A DNA stretch of 64,000 bases from Topomyia yanbarensis (lineage: Eukaryota > Arthropoda > Insecta > Diptera > Culicidae): NCBI RefSeq assembly GCF_030247195.1, contig NC_080671.1:11547343-11611342 (forward strand), written 5' to 3'. A program made the translations under genes and the position numbers. Shown here piece by piece: positions 45,201 to 57,161 of the stretch (positions are counted from its first letter, which is position 1; every line of letters begins with the position of its first letter). A model generated the notes under the pieces. The model was not told the origin of the DNA, made no database searches, and saw only the letters and a list, made by a program, of their open reading frames with translations.

Positions 45201-45997
45201 TGGGTAGATTCGATGTTGTCGGATATCGCGGCAGCATAGCTCTTCCAATCGATATTTCGTGTGAGGTCATACGAAATATTGATTGATTTCAATGGCCTTG
45301 AACCGTTATTGATTGAGACTACAATCGGCAGATGGTCGCTGCCGTGGGGAGCAGGAATTACCTTCCACGTGCAATTTAACCGCAGCGATGTTGAGCAAAG
45401 GGACAAGTCTAAGGCGCTCGGGCGCGCTGGAGAAGCAGGAATCCGTGTCATTTCACCCGTGTTTAAAATTGTCAAATTGAAGTTATCGCAAAGATCCTGA
45501 ATTAAGGAAGACCGGTTATCATCATAGAGGCAACCCCATGCTGTACCGTGAGAGTTAAAGTCTCCTAAAACTAGTCGCGGTGCTGGCAGAGATTCTAAGA
45601 TGTCTTGTAGCCGTCGGTGCCCAACCGCGGTGTTGGGGGGAATATATATGGAAGCTATGCAAAGGCTTTTGCCTTTGGTTGTTACTTGACAAGCGACAAC
45701 TTCAATACCTGTTATCGAGGGAAGGTTAATTCTGTAGAAGGAATAGCACTTTTTGATCCCCAAAAGCACTCCTCCATAGGGGGTGTCTCGATCCAGGCGA
45801 ATAATATTAAAGTCGTGGAAGTTGAGATCTATGTCGGAAGTTAACCAAGTTTCACATAATGCAAATGCATCACAACTCAAATTATTTATTAAAATTTTGA
45901 AGGAATCGATTTTCGGGATGATACTTCTGCAATTCCACTGTAGAACAGTGATCAAATCCGTGACCTCGTTCGATGAGTTAGCCATCGAAGGATACAA
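42299..45997 (-). CDS. LINE ORF2 polyprotein: endonuclease, reverse transcriptase, RNase H
   Basis: A 1232-residue intact polyprotein that nicks target DNA and reverse-transcribes element RNA there. Residues 1-230 form the endonuclease: LQWNCRS, CETWLTS, LGDFNSHGTAWG and GSDHLPIVVS carry the Asn, Glu, Asp/Asn and Asp-His active-site residues. The RT lies at about residues 440-720 with KVIAIQKPGKPASDHNSYRP, VFLDIKGAFDSVS (about 577), GLPQGSCLSPLLYNFYVNDI and the catalytic LADD box (about 664; Leu replaces the usual Tyr or Phe). RNase H lies at about 948-1075 with TDGSNLEG, AELAAIQ, SDSLSSIDA and GNEKADSLA. A Cys/His motif CACGDGYHDIEHIVWAC sits near 1170. The chosen start, MYPSMANSSNEV, matches that of copy A. 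It overlaps the end of ORF1 by 20 bp, so translation probably reinitiates. All catalytic motifs look intact. Confidence 0.93.
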   Translation of the reverse strand: MYPSMANSSNEVTDLITVLQWNCRSIIPKIDSFKILINNLSCDAFALCETWLTSDIDLNFHDFNIIRLDRDTPYGGVLLGIKKCYSFYRINLPSITGIEVVACQVTTKGKSLCIASIYIPPNTAVGHRRLQDILESLPAPRLVLGDFNSHGTAWGCLYDDNRSSLIQDLCDNFNLTILNTGEMTRIPASPARPSALDLSLCSTSLRLNCTWKVIPAPHGSDHLPIVVSINNGSRPLKSINISYDLTRNIDWKSYAAAISDNIESTQELPPEEEYSFLAGLILDSANQAQTRPVPGANIQKRSPNPWWDKECSDVYAQKTAAFKTFRNDGLPASFRQYATLDKRMKSLMKAKKRGYWRRFVDGLTRETSMSTLWGTARRMRNRNSTNESVEYSNRWIFNFAKKVCPDSAPAQKIYRAASPHDSANETPFSMVEFSLALLSCNNKAPGPDRIKFNLLKNLPDSAKRRLLNLFNKFLEANIVPLDWRQVKVIAIQKPGKPASDHNSYRPIAMLSCIRKLFEKMILSRLDNWVEANGLLSDTQFGFRKGKGTNDCLALLSTEIQMAYASKEQMASVFLDIKGAFDSVSINILSKKLHQHGLSATLNNFLLNLLSEKHMHFSHGDLWTSRFSYMGLPQGSCLSPLLYNFYVNDIDECLDNSCTLRQLADDGVVSVMGPKAVDLQGPLQNTLDNLSAWDIKLGIEFSTEKTELVVFSRKREPAQLQLLLMGQTIAQVFTVKYLGVWFDSKGTWGCHIRYLKQKCQQRINFLRTITGTWWGAHPGDLIRLYQTTILSVMEYGCFCFRSAANIHFIKLERIQYRCLRIALGCMQSTHTMSLEVLSGVLPLKNRFWELSYRLLIRCDILNPVVIENFERLVELNSQTRFMSLYFDYMAQNINPSSYNPNRVHFINTSESTVFFDTSMKDEISGIPDHIRPQVVPNIFYNKFREVDCSKMFYTDGSNLEGSTGFGIFNQKFTASYKLSDPASVYAAELAAIQYTLGVIETLPADHYFIVSDSLSSIDAIRSMKQGKHSSYFLGKIRELLSALSDNSFQITLVWVPSHCSIPGNEKADSLAKVGALEGDVYERPICFSEFFSITHQRTLESWQTSWSSGELGRWLHSIIPKVSTKPWFKGMDVGRDFIRVMSRLMENHYTLDAHLRRIGLVDSGICACGDGYHDIEHIVWACTEYSSARSRLMDTLLARGRPTNVPVRDVLASRDVLYMSLIYTFVKTINIQV

Positions 45998-47276
45998 TCG
46001 CTGAGAGGAGGGGCCATTTAGCAGTCAACTGCTTCAAAAATGTTCTCACTGTAGGGAGAAAAGCTAACATAAGACTTTTAATAGGATCAGTAATATTGAA
46101 AGTTTTTATTATCCAGTCCACTATGTCCGAGAGTTTTATAATTCCAGTGCTGTGATTACTCTCGAACTGAAACAAAGGAACACTTGGGATTTTTGATGTT
46201 CCTGGAAGTGCTGGGAACTCCTTCTCTGAGCTTAATCCTCCGAGACCAGGAGCTAATTGCTTCGGTTTGGTTGCAACACTTCCAATAGATGTGACTTTCG
46301 GAGCCCCCTCAAGGGACACCTTCTGGCCTTTACAAGGAACTTTACGAGAGGAAGTGTTCCTCCTCTTCCTATAAATTCTAGGCACCCTAGTAGATGTTCC
46401 CTCTTGTGGGTTACCAGCATCGCCCTCGTCAGGAGGCAAGTGAGTATAGATGTTTGCTGAGGATGGTGGCGTAGCATTCTTTAACATTTCTGCGAAAGAA
46501 TGTTTGGATCGTCCCGCAAGGGAACGTTTCAGTTTATCCCCGCGTAGTTTGTACGCGGGACATGCCGAGATATCATGCAGACTCTCCGCACAGTAAGGAC
46601 ACTTTTCGGCTTGCTTACTGCACGAATCATCCAGATGATTCTCCCCGCATTTTCCACAGCGGGCCTTATTACTACAATGGGTGGCTGTGTGACCCAATTG
46701 TTTACACTTTGTGCAATTCATGATCCGCGGCACAAACAGACGAACCTTGTGCAAGAGGACGAAATTTGGCAAAGCGGTACCAGCGAAGGTCACCCGATAA
46801 GAGTTTGATTGGGGGTACGTTTTTGAACCATCCCCCGCAACTACTACTGTCTGCAAACGTTTGCACTCAAGTATTTTAACTGGCTGAAGTAAGCGGTCTC
46901 TGAATCGGCCAACCCCGTACTTCAGCAGATCCTCGCACGTCAAACTCTCATCGGTTACGACGCCTTCGGATTGTACTTTTACAGCTGGAATATACACGTT
47001 ATAATCCCGCGTAAAGTGCTCACAGCAAGCAATATCGTTTGCCTGCTTTGAGTTGGCTAGCAACACCCTTATCTTGTCCGAGCGGACCTTTGAAATTTCG
47101 GTCACAGCCGAGAACCGTTCCGTCAGGTCTCTAGAAATCTGAAGAAGATTCAGTGATTTAGTCTTGGGCCGAAAGAAGACCACAAATGGACCAGTTGAGA
47201 GTTCTGGATAGCATTTGGGTCGGGGGGGAGCCTTAGAAGTTGAACCCAGTAGAAGTTTTGTTTGCTGACAAGACAT
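45978..47276 (-). CDS. LINE ORF1 gag-like RNA-binding protein
   Basis: 432 residues, uninterrupted. Residues about 30-180 form the gag-like region with FFRPKTKSLNLLQISRDL and VTEISKVRSDKIRVLLANSK, conserved in copies A and C. Three zinc knuckles follow at about residues 186-240: CTKCKQLGHTATHC, CGKCGENHLDDSC and CPYCAESLHDISAC. A basic segment (RGDKLKRSLAGRSKHSFAEM) comes next, then a Pro/Ser-rich C-terminus. The protein is expected to coat element RNA and escort it with ORF2. The N-terminus is about 15 residues shorter than in copy A, and upstream sequence is foreign from 47430, so the original start may have been further 5'. Its stop lies 20 bp past the ORF2 start. Confidence 0.9.
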   Translation of the reverse strand: MSCQQTKLLLGSTSKAPPRPKCYPELSTGPFVVFFRPKTKSLNLLQISRDLTERFSAVTEISKVRSDKIRVLLANSKQANDIACCEHFTRDYNVYIPAVKVQSEGVVTDESLTCEDLLKYGVGRFRDRLLQPVKILECKRLQTVVVAGDGSKTYPQSNSYRVTFAGTALPNFVLLHKVRLFVPRIMNCTKCKQLGHTATHCSNKARCGKCGENHLDDSCSKQAEKCPYCAESLHDISACPAYKLRGDKLKRSLAGRSKHSFAEMLKNATPPSSANIYTHLPPDEGDAGNPQEGTSTRVPRIYRKRRNTSSRKVPCKGQKVSLEGAPKVTSIGSVATKPKQLAPGLGGLSSEKEFPALPGTSKIPSVPLFQFESNHSTGIIKLSDIVDWIIKTFNITDPIKSLMLAFLPTVRTFLKQLTAKWPLLSAIVSFDG

Positions 47277-47429
47277 AATGAAATCGAACCTCTGCAGGCA
47301 TCACAAGTTATAAGTTGTTTGGGTGTGTTTACAATGAGTACATATTTCCAATTTCGAACTAGAGTTAGCCTGGTGCCAGTAGTCATGTCCCATGGTTTTG
47401 AAGAGGCGAAGTCTATACGCAAACCCTTG

Positions 47430-48150
47430 CACAGTGGGGCCGGGACGGTCAAAACCTCCAAAATTTATTGTCGATTCTCACACCTTTTATATTTTTTTTC
47501 TAAATGTACATTACCTAAAGCTATATTCGCCAAATTTTTGAGTCACTCGATTGAAAAATATAAGTGCTGCATTTTTTTGAACCGTACAAGGTCTTGAAAA
47601 TCTTCAAGAATTTGAGTAACAAAAAGTTTTCGTTCATTCGAATTCATCTCGATTCAATAGGTACTACAATGTTAATTTAACAACACATATAGGCGTTTCT
47701 AATAGAAAACCATCTCAGGAATTCAATAGTGTATATCTATTTGAGAAATAATGAGTATTTAAAAAGTTACCAATAAAATCAATATAACTATGTTGCTTAA
47801 CGCGGACTTATTTACATTCAGAGTGTCATTTCTTTATCGGTAATAGCGTGTTGAAGGATCTCACCTAGTACAACTGATGTAGAATTTTATCTAGTTTTCA
47901 AAAATCATTGTGCCATCTTGCGCCGAAGGTTGATATTTGGACATTTGTAAAATTAGTTTTTTTCATGGAGACGCATCGTATTTTTTTATTTCATTAAATT
48001 TTTGCAATATTATTCACCCGTGGATTTCTTTTTCTGAACGCTGCTTGTAAATTCAGGACTAAGGGCGATTACCTTAATACAAATATACATGACCGTCTTG
48101 CAACTATGAATCGTGTTTCTACATTTTCACAGTTATCTGCAGTATAGGAA
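47430..48150 (+). mobile_element. Transib-like element, left end only
   Basis: It begins CACAGTG (47430-47436), a 12-base spacer (GGGCCGGGACGG), then TCAAAACCT (47449-47457). The interior block CATCTTGCGCCGAAGG (47922-47937) has a counterpart TTTTGCGCCGAAGTTGG (56787-56803) inside the complete element at 56284-57156, so they are relatives. No inverted right end (CACTGTG) is visible downstream, so the right boundary is a rough estimate. The 5 bases before it are CCTTG. Confidence 0.55.
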
Positions 48151-49246
48151 AATTCAAATAAATACAAGCCAACGAGGCAAACTAACTGCAACTATTATTA
48201 TATATTTCTATGAATCCTATCTTTCAGGTAGCTATTGGTCGTTAGCTTTACTGGTGACCGATGTAAGGTAAACACGTGAGTGTGGGAAGTGCAAACTCCT
48301 TATTGAATCTATCATAATCAACAATCAAATTCAAAATCTCCCTCAATAATTCAATTCCAAATTGATGAGTTTCATGCAAAAACACTCACGCCTCTATTTC
48401 AAAGCATACACATACATTGCAAAGTATGCTCAGGATGTTTTCGTACGAAAAACCAAGTCAGTACCCACAAGGAGAGATATTCTTATCATCATTGGAATTG
48501 AAAATCAATGGAAAAGTATTGAGCGGCTTAGCTGCAGTATGCATCGCATGAGCAACTGTAAATAGAGTATAGTAGGGCATGATTTGAGATCTTCATCAAA
48601 ATCAAATAAACTTGTCATCTTTGAATAGCTTCGCGATAACTATAAATAAGTAAACCAATAAAACAAAAATTTAAGGCATTCTATCAAACACCTTAAGATA
48701 TGCTACCTTTTATAACTATTCTAAACGCATACGTTCATAATGTACCAATACATGAGGATTATCTCTTAAAAAGCTATGAAGGGATGATTTTTTCTACGAT
48801 GGTCTTCAGATTGGACTGAAGATCTACAAACAAATGTATAAAATTACATCATTTTTTATTCACCAGATTTCGAGAATTTGGAATTACCTTAGCTAACTCA
48901 TTACTAAGGACTACCCTAGGAAATCAAAATGTTTCTGTTCACTTTCGAAGTATCTGTTTTGAGAAGTTAATAAAATTAACTTTTGCGAAATTCAAAAATA
49001 ACTTTCATGACCACCCTAAGCTGTCTAATTTTCATTTTAGCGTCCTAATTTAACCAAAATCGAATTCAGCGCACCAAAATTACCCTTAGATGATATTTTC
49101 AGACATTTTAAACTACTTTTGAGGTTTTGTCCAGCTTTTGTATGGAGTGCATCGCCGCGAAAAAAATCTATCATGCAGTCATAAATGCTGTTCGAAGGAT
49201 TTGATGGGCATGCAACGAATATGTTTATTTTATTAGGTAAATATTA
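48151..49246. other. No gene or element recognised
   Basis: AT-rich sequence. A short open frame at 48362-48565 has no domain. Nothing else can be supported. Confidence 0.4.
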
Positions 49247-49498
49247 AGGCGTAGTGACCATTCATCAATTTCGTAATGCTTTTAGGGGGTATAACAAAAT
49301 GTGACTTGTTGTGACATATGGGAGAGGAGGAGTAAGCTAGAACGTTGCGTAACTTGTTTGTACTGCGGAAAAAAAATAATTAATTTGTTACGTGATAGGG
49401 GAGGGAGTGGTAAAGGAATGTAACAATTGTAACAATGTGTTTTTACATAGAGCGAGGGGGATTCAATTTTTGCGTTACGTAATTTACGAATGGCCCCT
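49247..49498. mobile_element. MITE with imperfect inverted ends at a TA target
   Basis: The left end reads AGGCGTAGTGACCATTCATC. The right end, reversed, reads AGGGGCCATTCGTAAATTACG, giving a diverged inverted repeat of 25-30 bp that continues into CGTAATGC/CGTAACGC. TA lies on both sides (49245-49246 and 49499-49500). The interior is G-rich with repeated GTTACGTGA-type phrases. It has no ORF. The GGCCATTCGTAAATTACGTA end is a pattern I associate with mosquito MITEs. Confidence 0.65.
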
Positions 49499-49500
49499 TA

Positions 49501-52292
<2,792 letters not shown>

Positions 52293-52644
52293 TGTTGTGA
52301 AGCCGAAATAAGAACAATTCAATATAGATAAAATGAGTAATTTGTGAAATGAATTCAAATATACCTGGTTAGAAATAAAAGTGTAAATAAAATAAGAATA
52401 TGCGATTTGGTTGGTAGCAGGAAATGGCAAACGCAGGTTTCTACCTATGCACTCAACCGCCACGAAGGCATGCAATTGAAATATATCAGTCAGTTACAAA
52501 ATAAAAGGGGAAAGAGACACCACATGTTTTTCTTCCCATCGATAATTCGAAGGCCCGTCAGTATCCGTGAACCTCTCGAATTCGTAATGTCACGAGAGTT
52601 GGATTTGTTGCAAGTGCAACCCATCAAGGATTTAGTTCACAACA
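52293..52644 (+). repeat. BEL/Pao 5' LTR
   Basis: Starts TGTTGTGAA and ends TTCACAACA, a perfect 9-bp inverted repeat. It is 352 bp long. The end lies 4 bp before a convincing primer-binding site, which supports the boundary. No partner LTR is in the window. Confidence 0.8.
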
Positions 52645-52648
52645 AAGT

Positions 52649-52666
52649 TGGTGCCGAAACCCGGGA
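52649..52666 (+). promoter_or_regulatory. Primer-binding site
   Basis: TGGTGCCGAAACCCGGGA is an 18-base sequence complementary to a tRNA 3' end beginning with TGG (the complement of the universal CCA). It primes minus-strand DNA synthesis. The exact tRNA cannot be told from this alone. Confidence 0.75.
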
Positions 52667-52899
52667 GGAATTCCCACATAAAAGTATTGAATAGGGATTC
52701 CACGTGCTGCTGGTGGTGTGGTCGAATTAGTATCGCACCCGGTTGGTTAATACTGGACAACTCACTCTCGTCGTCGACCGACACCCCGCGACACGAAATT
52801 GCTACGGATTCCCCCCCGTCAAGCAGCAAATCCATGAGTTGAGGTTGAGGTTAAGCTCCAAAGAAAGTTTCCACCAGGAAGTCTTCATCGAAATCGACT

Positions 52900-53552
52900 C
52901 CGGACAAATATTCTCTCCATTACAAAACTCTGTTACGGCGGAGAAGCAATATTCTTGGTTCGGCGGAATTCATTCAGAAGTTCTACATGGATTTTACACC
53001 CGACCAGACAAATCAAGTGACAATTAGGATCGCACACCTCGATGACCTCTGGGATAAGTTCGAGTGTGTTCAGGAAGAAATCGAAGTACTCGAGAATGAA
53101 GTGGACAATTTTTCGGATACCCGGTTGCAGTTCCAAACAATGTACTGCGAGCTGAAGGCGGCGCTGCTAACTATTCTGCCACAACCCACAACAGAGCATA
53201 ATCCCATCGTACCAGATTCTAAAAATTCCTTCTGTGCGCAAGGATTCCGCTGTTTGTCTCGCTGAAGTCGCAGACGAATTCAACCGTCATGTTAATATTT
53301 TGGACAAGCTGGAAGAACCGGAGAATCACTGGAACTCCTTTCTAGTGGAACGAATGAGCAGTCTTCTGGACGAAAAATATTTGTTGAAATTGGAAACCAG
53401 AGGAGGTTTAAGGACGAAGAAACACCTCAGTATAGTGCCTTGCTAGAGATTATCCACAAAAGATTGCGTACGCTGCAAAAATGTAAGATCGTCAGTAGTA
53501 CGCCGTCTACAGGTCCTAGATTCCAGCTCCGAGCAAGCTTTTAGGATCCCTG
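52900..53552 (+). pseudogene. BEL/Pao gag (N-terminal and central part)
   Basis: The best frame reads GSAEFIQKFYMDFTPDQTNQ, then LDDLWDKFECVQEEIEVLEN and MYCELKAALLTILPQ, a BEL-type gag N-terminal helical region (open 52987-53265). After a frameshift, SGRKIFVEIGNQRRF and YSALLEIIHKRLRTLQKC follow to about 53490. This resembles the conserved BEL gag segment that ends before the zinc knuckle. The frame is cut at about 53552 by a fold-back element. The capsid-like gag would form intracellular particles. It is inactive here. Confidence 0.65.
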
Positions 53553-54327
53553 AAACTATATTTTTGCGCCCACTGTTTAAAGTTTACATGGGTTTTTGTG
53601 TGGGGAAATTAACTTTCACAAAATAACTCCTGCAGGAGTCGCCCGTTACTTCCTAAAAATAAATCGTGGCTTTTTTAGAAAATTTAACAAAAAAAACAAT
53701 GTCTCGAAAGTCATTAAGCAGAAACCGATTGATGCTCTGACGATTGATAAAATATTAATTTTTTCTAGCACCACTGTTGTTGGTTGTCTAATTATTCGCA
53801 ATGTTGTTCTAATCTTCTCTTAATGTGTCTAAATCATTTATCTATACTGTTTGGCCACTTCGCAAGGGTTTTGAGGGATAAATTGGGGCTTCTTTTGTAC
53901 ATAATAAGAGAAAGTTAAAATTTTTGTATATAATTCGACCGTCAGAAGCAGAGATGCCATGAAAAGTGAAATTTTCTTCAATCTTCAGGGCATCAAACGA
54001 TTTTTGCTTAATAACTTTTTCTACAGGCATCAGATCTTTTTGCGGTTTTCTAGACTTTGTTTCTTTGACAAATTTTCTATAAAAATCAGACATCTATTTA
54101 TTTTTAGCAGGTAACGAGCGACTGTTGGAAGAATTATTTTGCAAAAGACAATTTCCCCATACGAAATCCCATGTAAACTTTAAACCGTGGGCGCAAAAAT
54201 ATAGTTTCACTGATCGAGCTAAAAATTTGCAGAGTTCTTCTGGGAGCTAAATGGGACCCGAAAAGTTACTCGGAGCAAAATTTTATTTTATTTTTTCATA
54301 TAACCATGTCCCATTCTAGTGGGCATA
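53553..54327. mobile_element. Fold-back element in BEL gag, left outer end missing
   Basis: Inverted arms share TTTAAAGTTTACATGGG (53576-53592) and its complement CCCATGTAAACTTTAAA (about 54168-54184), plus much of the interior. The right terminus CCATGTCCCATTCTAGTGGG is preserved; the outermost ~95 bp of the left arm is missing. It is the same family as 18944-19690, which keeps the opposite end. It sits just upstream of the gag zinc-knuckle histidine. Confidence 0.7.
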
Positions 54328-55263
54328 TGGTCAGGGATTGTAACAGCAGTCTGTGCAGAACGTGTGCTAAAAACATCACACTTCACTGCACCTACCACCA
54401 GTGGCAACGGTGCGTAGTCAACATTTAGATATGTCTCGCTGGAAAATTCCCCCAACGTGCCATTAGCGGACCCAAGTTTTAATATCAGCCGTGAAGTTGA
54501 CCGGATTATTGGAGCGGAACTGTTTTATACCCTTATCGAACCGCATCAGTTCATTCTTGCTAATGAATTTCCACTGTTGCAGAAAATTCTTCTGGGCTAC
54601 GTAGTTTCAGGCAATCACGTGTCACGTTGCCATGGAACAAGATTTGAAAATTCAATTGGAGCGGTTGTGGGAGATCGAAAATTTCGACATCGGAAAATCG
54701 CCAACTCAGGAAGAGCAAGAAGTCGTGATACAGTGTCCAGAGACAAGGATGGACCTTACATCGTTCGGCTGCCATTACGAGAAGCTATGATATCACTATT
54801 AGAGGACTCTTACACACTAGCATTGCTGTGGTTCCTGATGATGGAGCAACGTTTTGCGGGAAATGTGCGTCTACGCGAATGCTATACACAGTTCATGGAA
54901 GATTACGAACAGTTAGGACATATCGAGGAATGTCCACGTATTATAGGTCCGCAGTTTTTTCTCCCCCACCATGCCATTCTTCATCCCGAGAGTAGCACGA
55001 TAAAAATTCGCGTCGTCTTTGATGGTAGCAGTAAGGGAGCCAGCAAGCTTTCGTTGAATGATATTCTCCACAGTGGGCATACAGTGCAACCTCCTCTGCT
55101 GACTACTGTGATCAATTTTCAGATGCCTCTATTTGTAATCACGACAGACGCAGAAAAAATGTTCAGTCAGGTCTGGGTGCATCAAGAAGACCGCAAGTTC
55201 CAACAAATTATTAGGCGAATAGATCCGTCGGGACTACTGAAGTGTTATCAACTGAAAACCTAA
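54328..55263 (+). pseudogene. BEL/Pao gag knuckle remnant and RT N-terminal region
   Basis: Begins with GHMVRDCNSSLCRTC, the end of a BEL-type gag knuckle. The protease is deleted. The open frame 54457-55263 then shows PLADPSFNISREVDRIIGAE and LLQKILLGYVVSG, the usual BEL linker after protease. The RT part follows with YIVRLPLREA, FFLPHHAILHP, IRVVFDGSSKGASKLSLND and FVITTDAEKMFSQV, the last holding the first catalytic Asp (TDAEKM). Between about 54627 and 54740 the open frame is not the native one: the alternative frame reads LERLWEIENFDIGKSPTQEE, so a compensating pair of frameshifts is present. It ends with a stop after CYQLKT. Confidence 0.75.
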
Positions 55264-56283
55264 TGGTCTATCTAGTTCACCCTATCATGCTGCCAGGGTC
55301 TTAAATCAGCTTGCGAAAGACGAGAGTCAAAATTTTTCTCTGGCTGCACAAATTGTTCCGAAGCGTATTTGAAGAAGTATTGAAAACCCTGGGCCTTTTT
55401 TGGCGCCCTTTGTCGGACCAACTGACCTTCAAAATTCCTGTGTTGGCGACGAAGGACACCGTAACCAAACGTTTGGTGGTATCGGAAATGTTATCGCTTT
55501 GTGATCCACTCGGATTAGTCTAACCAGTTGTAGTTAGCGCAAAAATATTCATTCAACATCTCTGGGTGAAAAAGATTGGCTGGGATAAAGAGGTTTCAGA
55601 GGAAGATCGGTTTTGGTGGTTAGGATTCCGCCAAGAATTAATACAGCTGCTACAACTAAAGATTCCTCGACGCATCGTTGGAAACTTTACCCGCTAGTAT
55701 ACACTACACTGTTTCTGCGACGTCTCCACGAAAAGGTACGGTTGCTGTATCTATGTTATGTTGACCAGACATCGAGGGACAGCCGATAACGCGACTACTC
55801 CTTTCGCAATCGCGAGTCGTAGCTGTACGACCATAGACAATTCCTCGTCTAGAGCTTTGTACTGCTTTATTGGGAAGTCAGTTGATGGAAAAGGTTCGAA
55901 CTACTACAGACTTCACTGGAACTGCAACGATTTGGACTGACTCGACCATTGTACTCCATTGGATTCGCTCCCCTACAAGTTGGAAGATGTTCATCTCTAA
56001 TCGGTTCGCTGGAGTACAACTCACCAAAGCATGCGAATGGAGACATGTACCAACTCTCCAAAACCCAGCCGATCGAGTGTCTCGTGGGATTCGTCCTAGC
56101 CAGATTTTGAATGATAAATTATGGTGGCATGCTGCTACCTTTCTTTCGAATATGGTCGAACCCTGGCCAAATATTTTACCATGTCTATCTGCACCAACAC
56201 AGAGAACATTAAATGCTGAACGACGGAAAATGGTCGTAGTAACAACAGTCACGCTCGAAGATGGTGTTCGGGCCGTTTAAACG
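55264..56283 (+). pseudogene. BEL/Pao RT C-terminal part and RNase H
   Basis: After ARVLNQLAKDESQNFSLAAQ the expected YVDD segment is missing and the sequence jumps to KTLGLFWRPLSDQLTFKI and TKRLVVSEMLSLCDPLGLV, so an internal deletion has removed the RT active site. VSAKIFIQHLWVKKIGWDKE follows past a stop. From 55860 a frame gives LLGSQLMEKVRTTTDFTGT, IWTDSTIVLHWIRSP and WRHVPTLQNPADRVSRG, the BEL RNase H domain and its C-terminal motif. The frame ends at 56280 beside a Transib-like insert. Several frameshifts make it non-functional. Confidence 0.75.
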
Positions 56284-57156
56284 CACAGTGGCACGACGAG
56301 TGACAAAACCTCAAAAATCAATGTCTTGTAATTCTTTTGTGGATATTTATTTTATTTTTCTCTTAGTTTGAATAAAGATATCTCAAAATTTTACTATAAT
56401 CGGATGAAAAATTAATTTTTAACATGTCGTTGAAGCAAGTGATGTCGAGGATTTCTGTTCAATTCAATTCATTAGAATTTTTAGTACCTTAGAGTTTCAA
56501 ATGGCGATATCTCAAAAACTACACAGCCGATTGGAGCAATATTAAGTTCATTGAAAAGAAGAATGAATATGGTAAACTATAGACGAGAGATTTTTGTACA
56601 AAACTGATTTACGTTTGTTCTGCATCAAAAAAATCCAATTAAAAAGTTTTATGTCATATCAGTAATTTATCTTTATAAGTCTTCCAATTTTTGAGATGGT
56701 CTCCCATGGGTCACTTATCATGAGTCTGACTCAAAATTTATTGTAGTTTCAAGATATATAGGGCTCATCTTGTGCATTTTTGCGCCGAAGTTGGTATATC
56801 TATGTTTTTGAAAATACCCATATGGAGACTCCCTGTAGTTCATAAATCTCCTTATAAATTAATTGCCTAAACAACATCATACCTACCTATAATTTAGTGA
56901 TTTTTACTAATTTTGTCAACCATTTCTGCTACCCGATGAGATTGGCTACTATGATGAATGTTTATATTAACCCTTTAACGACCAACGCATTCAAATGGGT
57001 TGATATAAAATTAGTCGAAAAAATGAAATATGGAATATCAAAACTGATAGCAGAAATGGATTCAGCGACCCAAAATTAGTTAAAACCCCAAGTTTTAGCC
57101 ACATAGACCAATTTTTATAATTTTGTCGCAATTTTGTATGAAAAGGTGCCACTGTG
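56284..57156. mobile_element. Transib-like element, complete ends, 5-bp target duplication
   Basis: The ends are CACAGTGGCAC (56284) and GTGCCACTGTG (57156), an 11-bp perfect inverted repeat. AAACG flanks both sides (56279-56283 and 57157-57161). After the left CACAGTG come 12 bases and ACAAAACCT (56303-56311). Read inward from the right, CACAGTG is followed by 12 bases and ACAAAATTG, and by 23 bases and ACAAAATTA. It is 873 bp, with no transposase ORF. A CAC-starting terminus and a 5-bp duplication are the known signature of Transib, whose transposase is related to RAG1; assignment is by structure only. Confidence 0.75.
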
Positions 57157-57161
57157 AAACG

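Larger units (their letters stand above)
41471..47429 (-). mobile_element. I-clade non-LTR retrotransposon, near full-length with intact ORFs (copy B)
   Basis: On the minus strand the order is a short 5' UTR (47429-47277), ORF1 (47276-45978), ORF2 (45997-42299, overlapping ORF1 by 20 bp in another frame), a repeat-rich 3' UTR, a 3' hairpin, TCAAATAAACGA and an A-rich tail. Both ORFs are uninterrupted. A C-terminal RNase H and three ORF1 zinc knuckles place it in the I clade. The 5' side abuts a CACAGTG-ended element at 47430, so the true 5' end may have been lost. The intact frames suggest recent, possibly current, activity. Confidence 0.9.

Noticed and set aside
42299..47276. Many plus-strand open frames across LINE copy B (for example 43202-43559 and 44361-44741)
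   Set aside because: Antisense shadows of ORF1 and ORF2 with no domain of their own.
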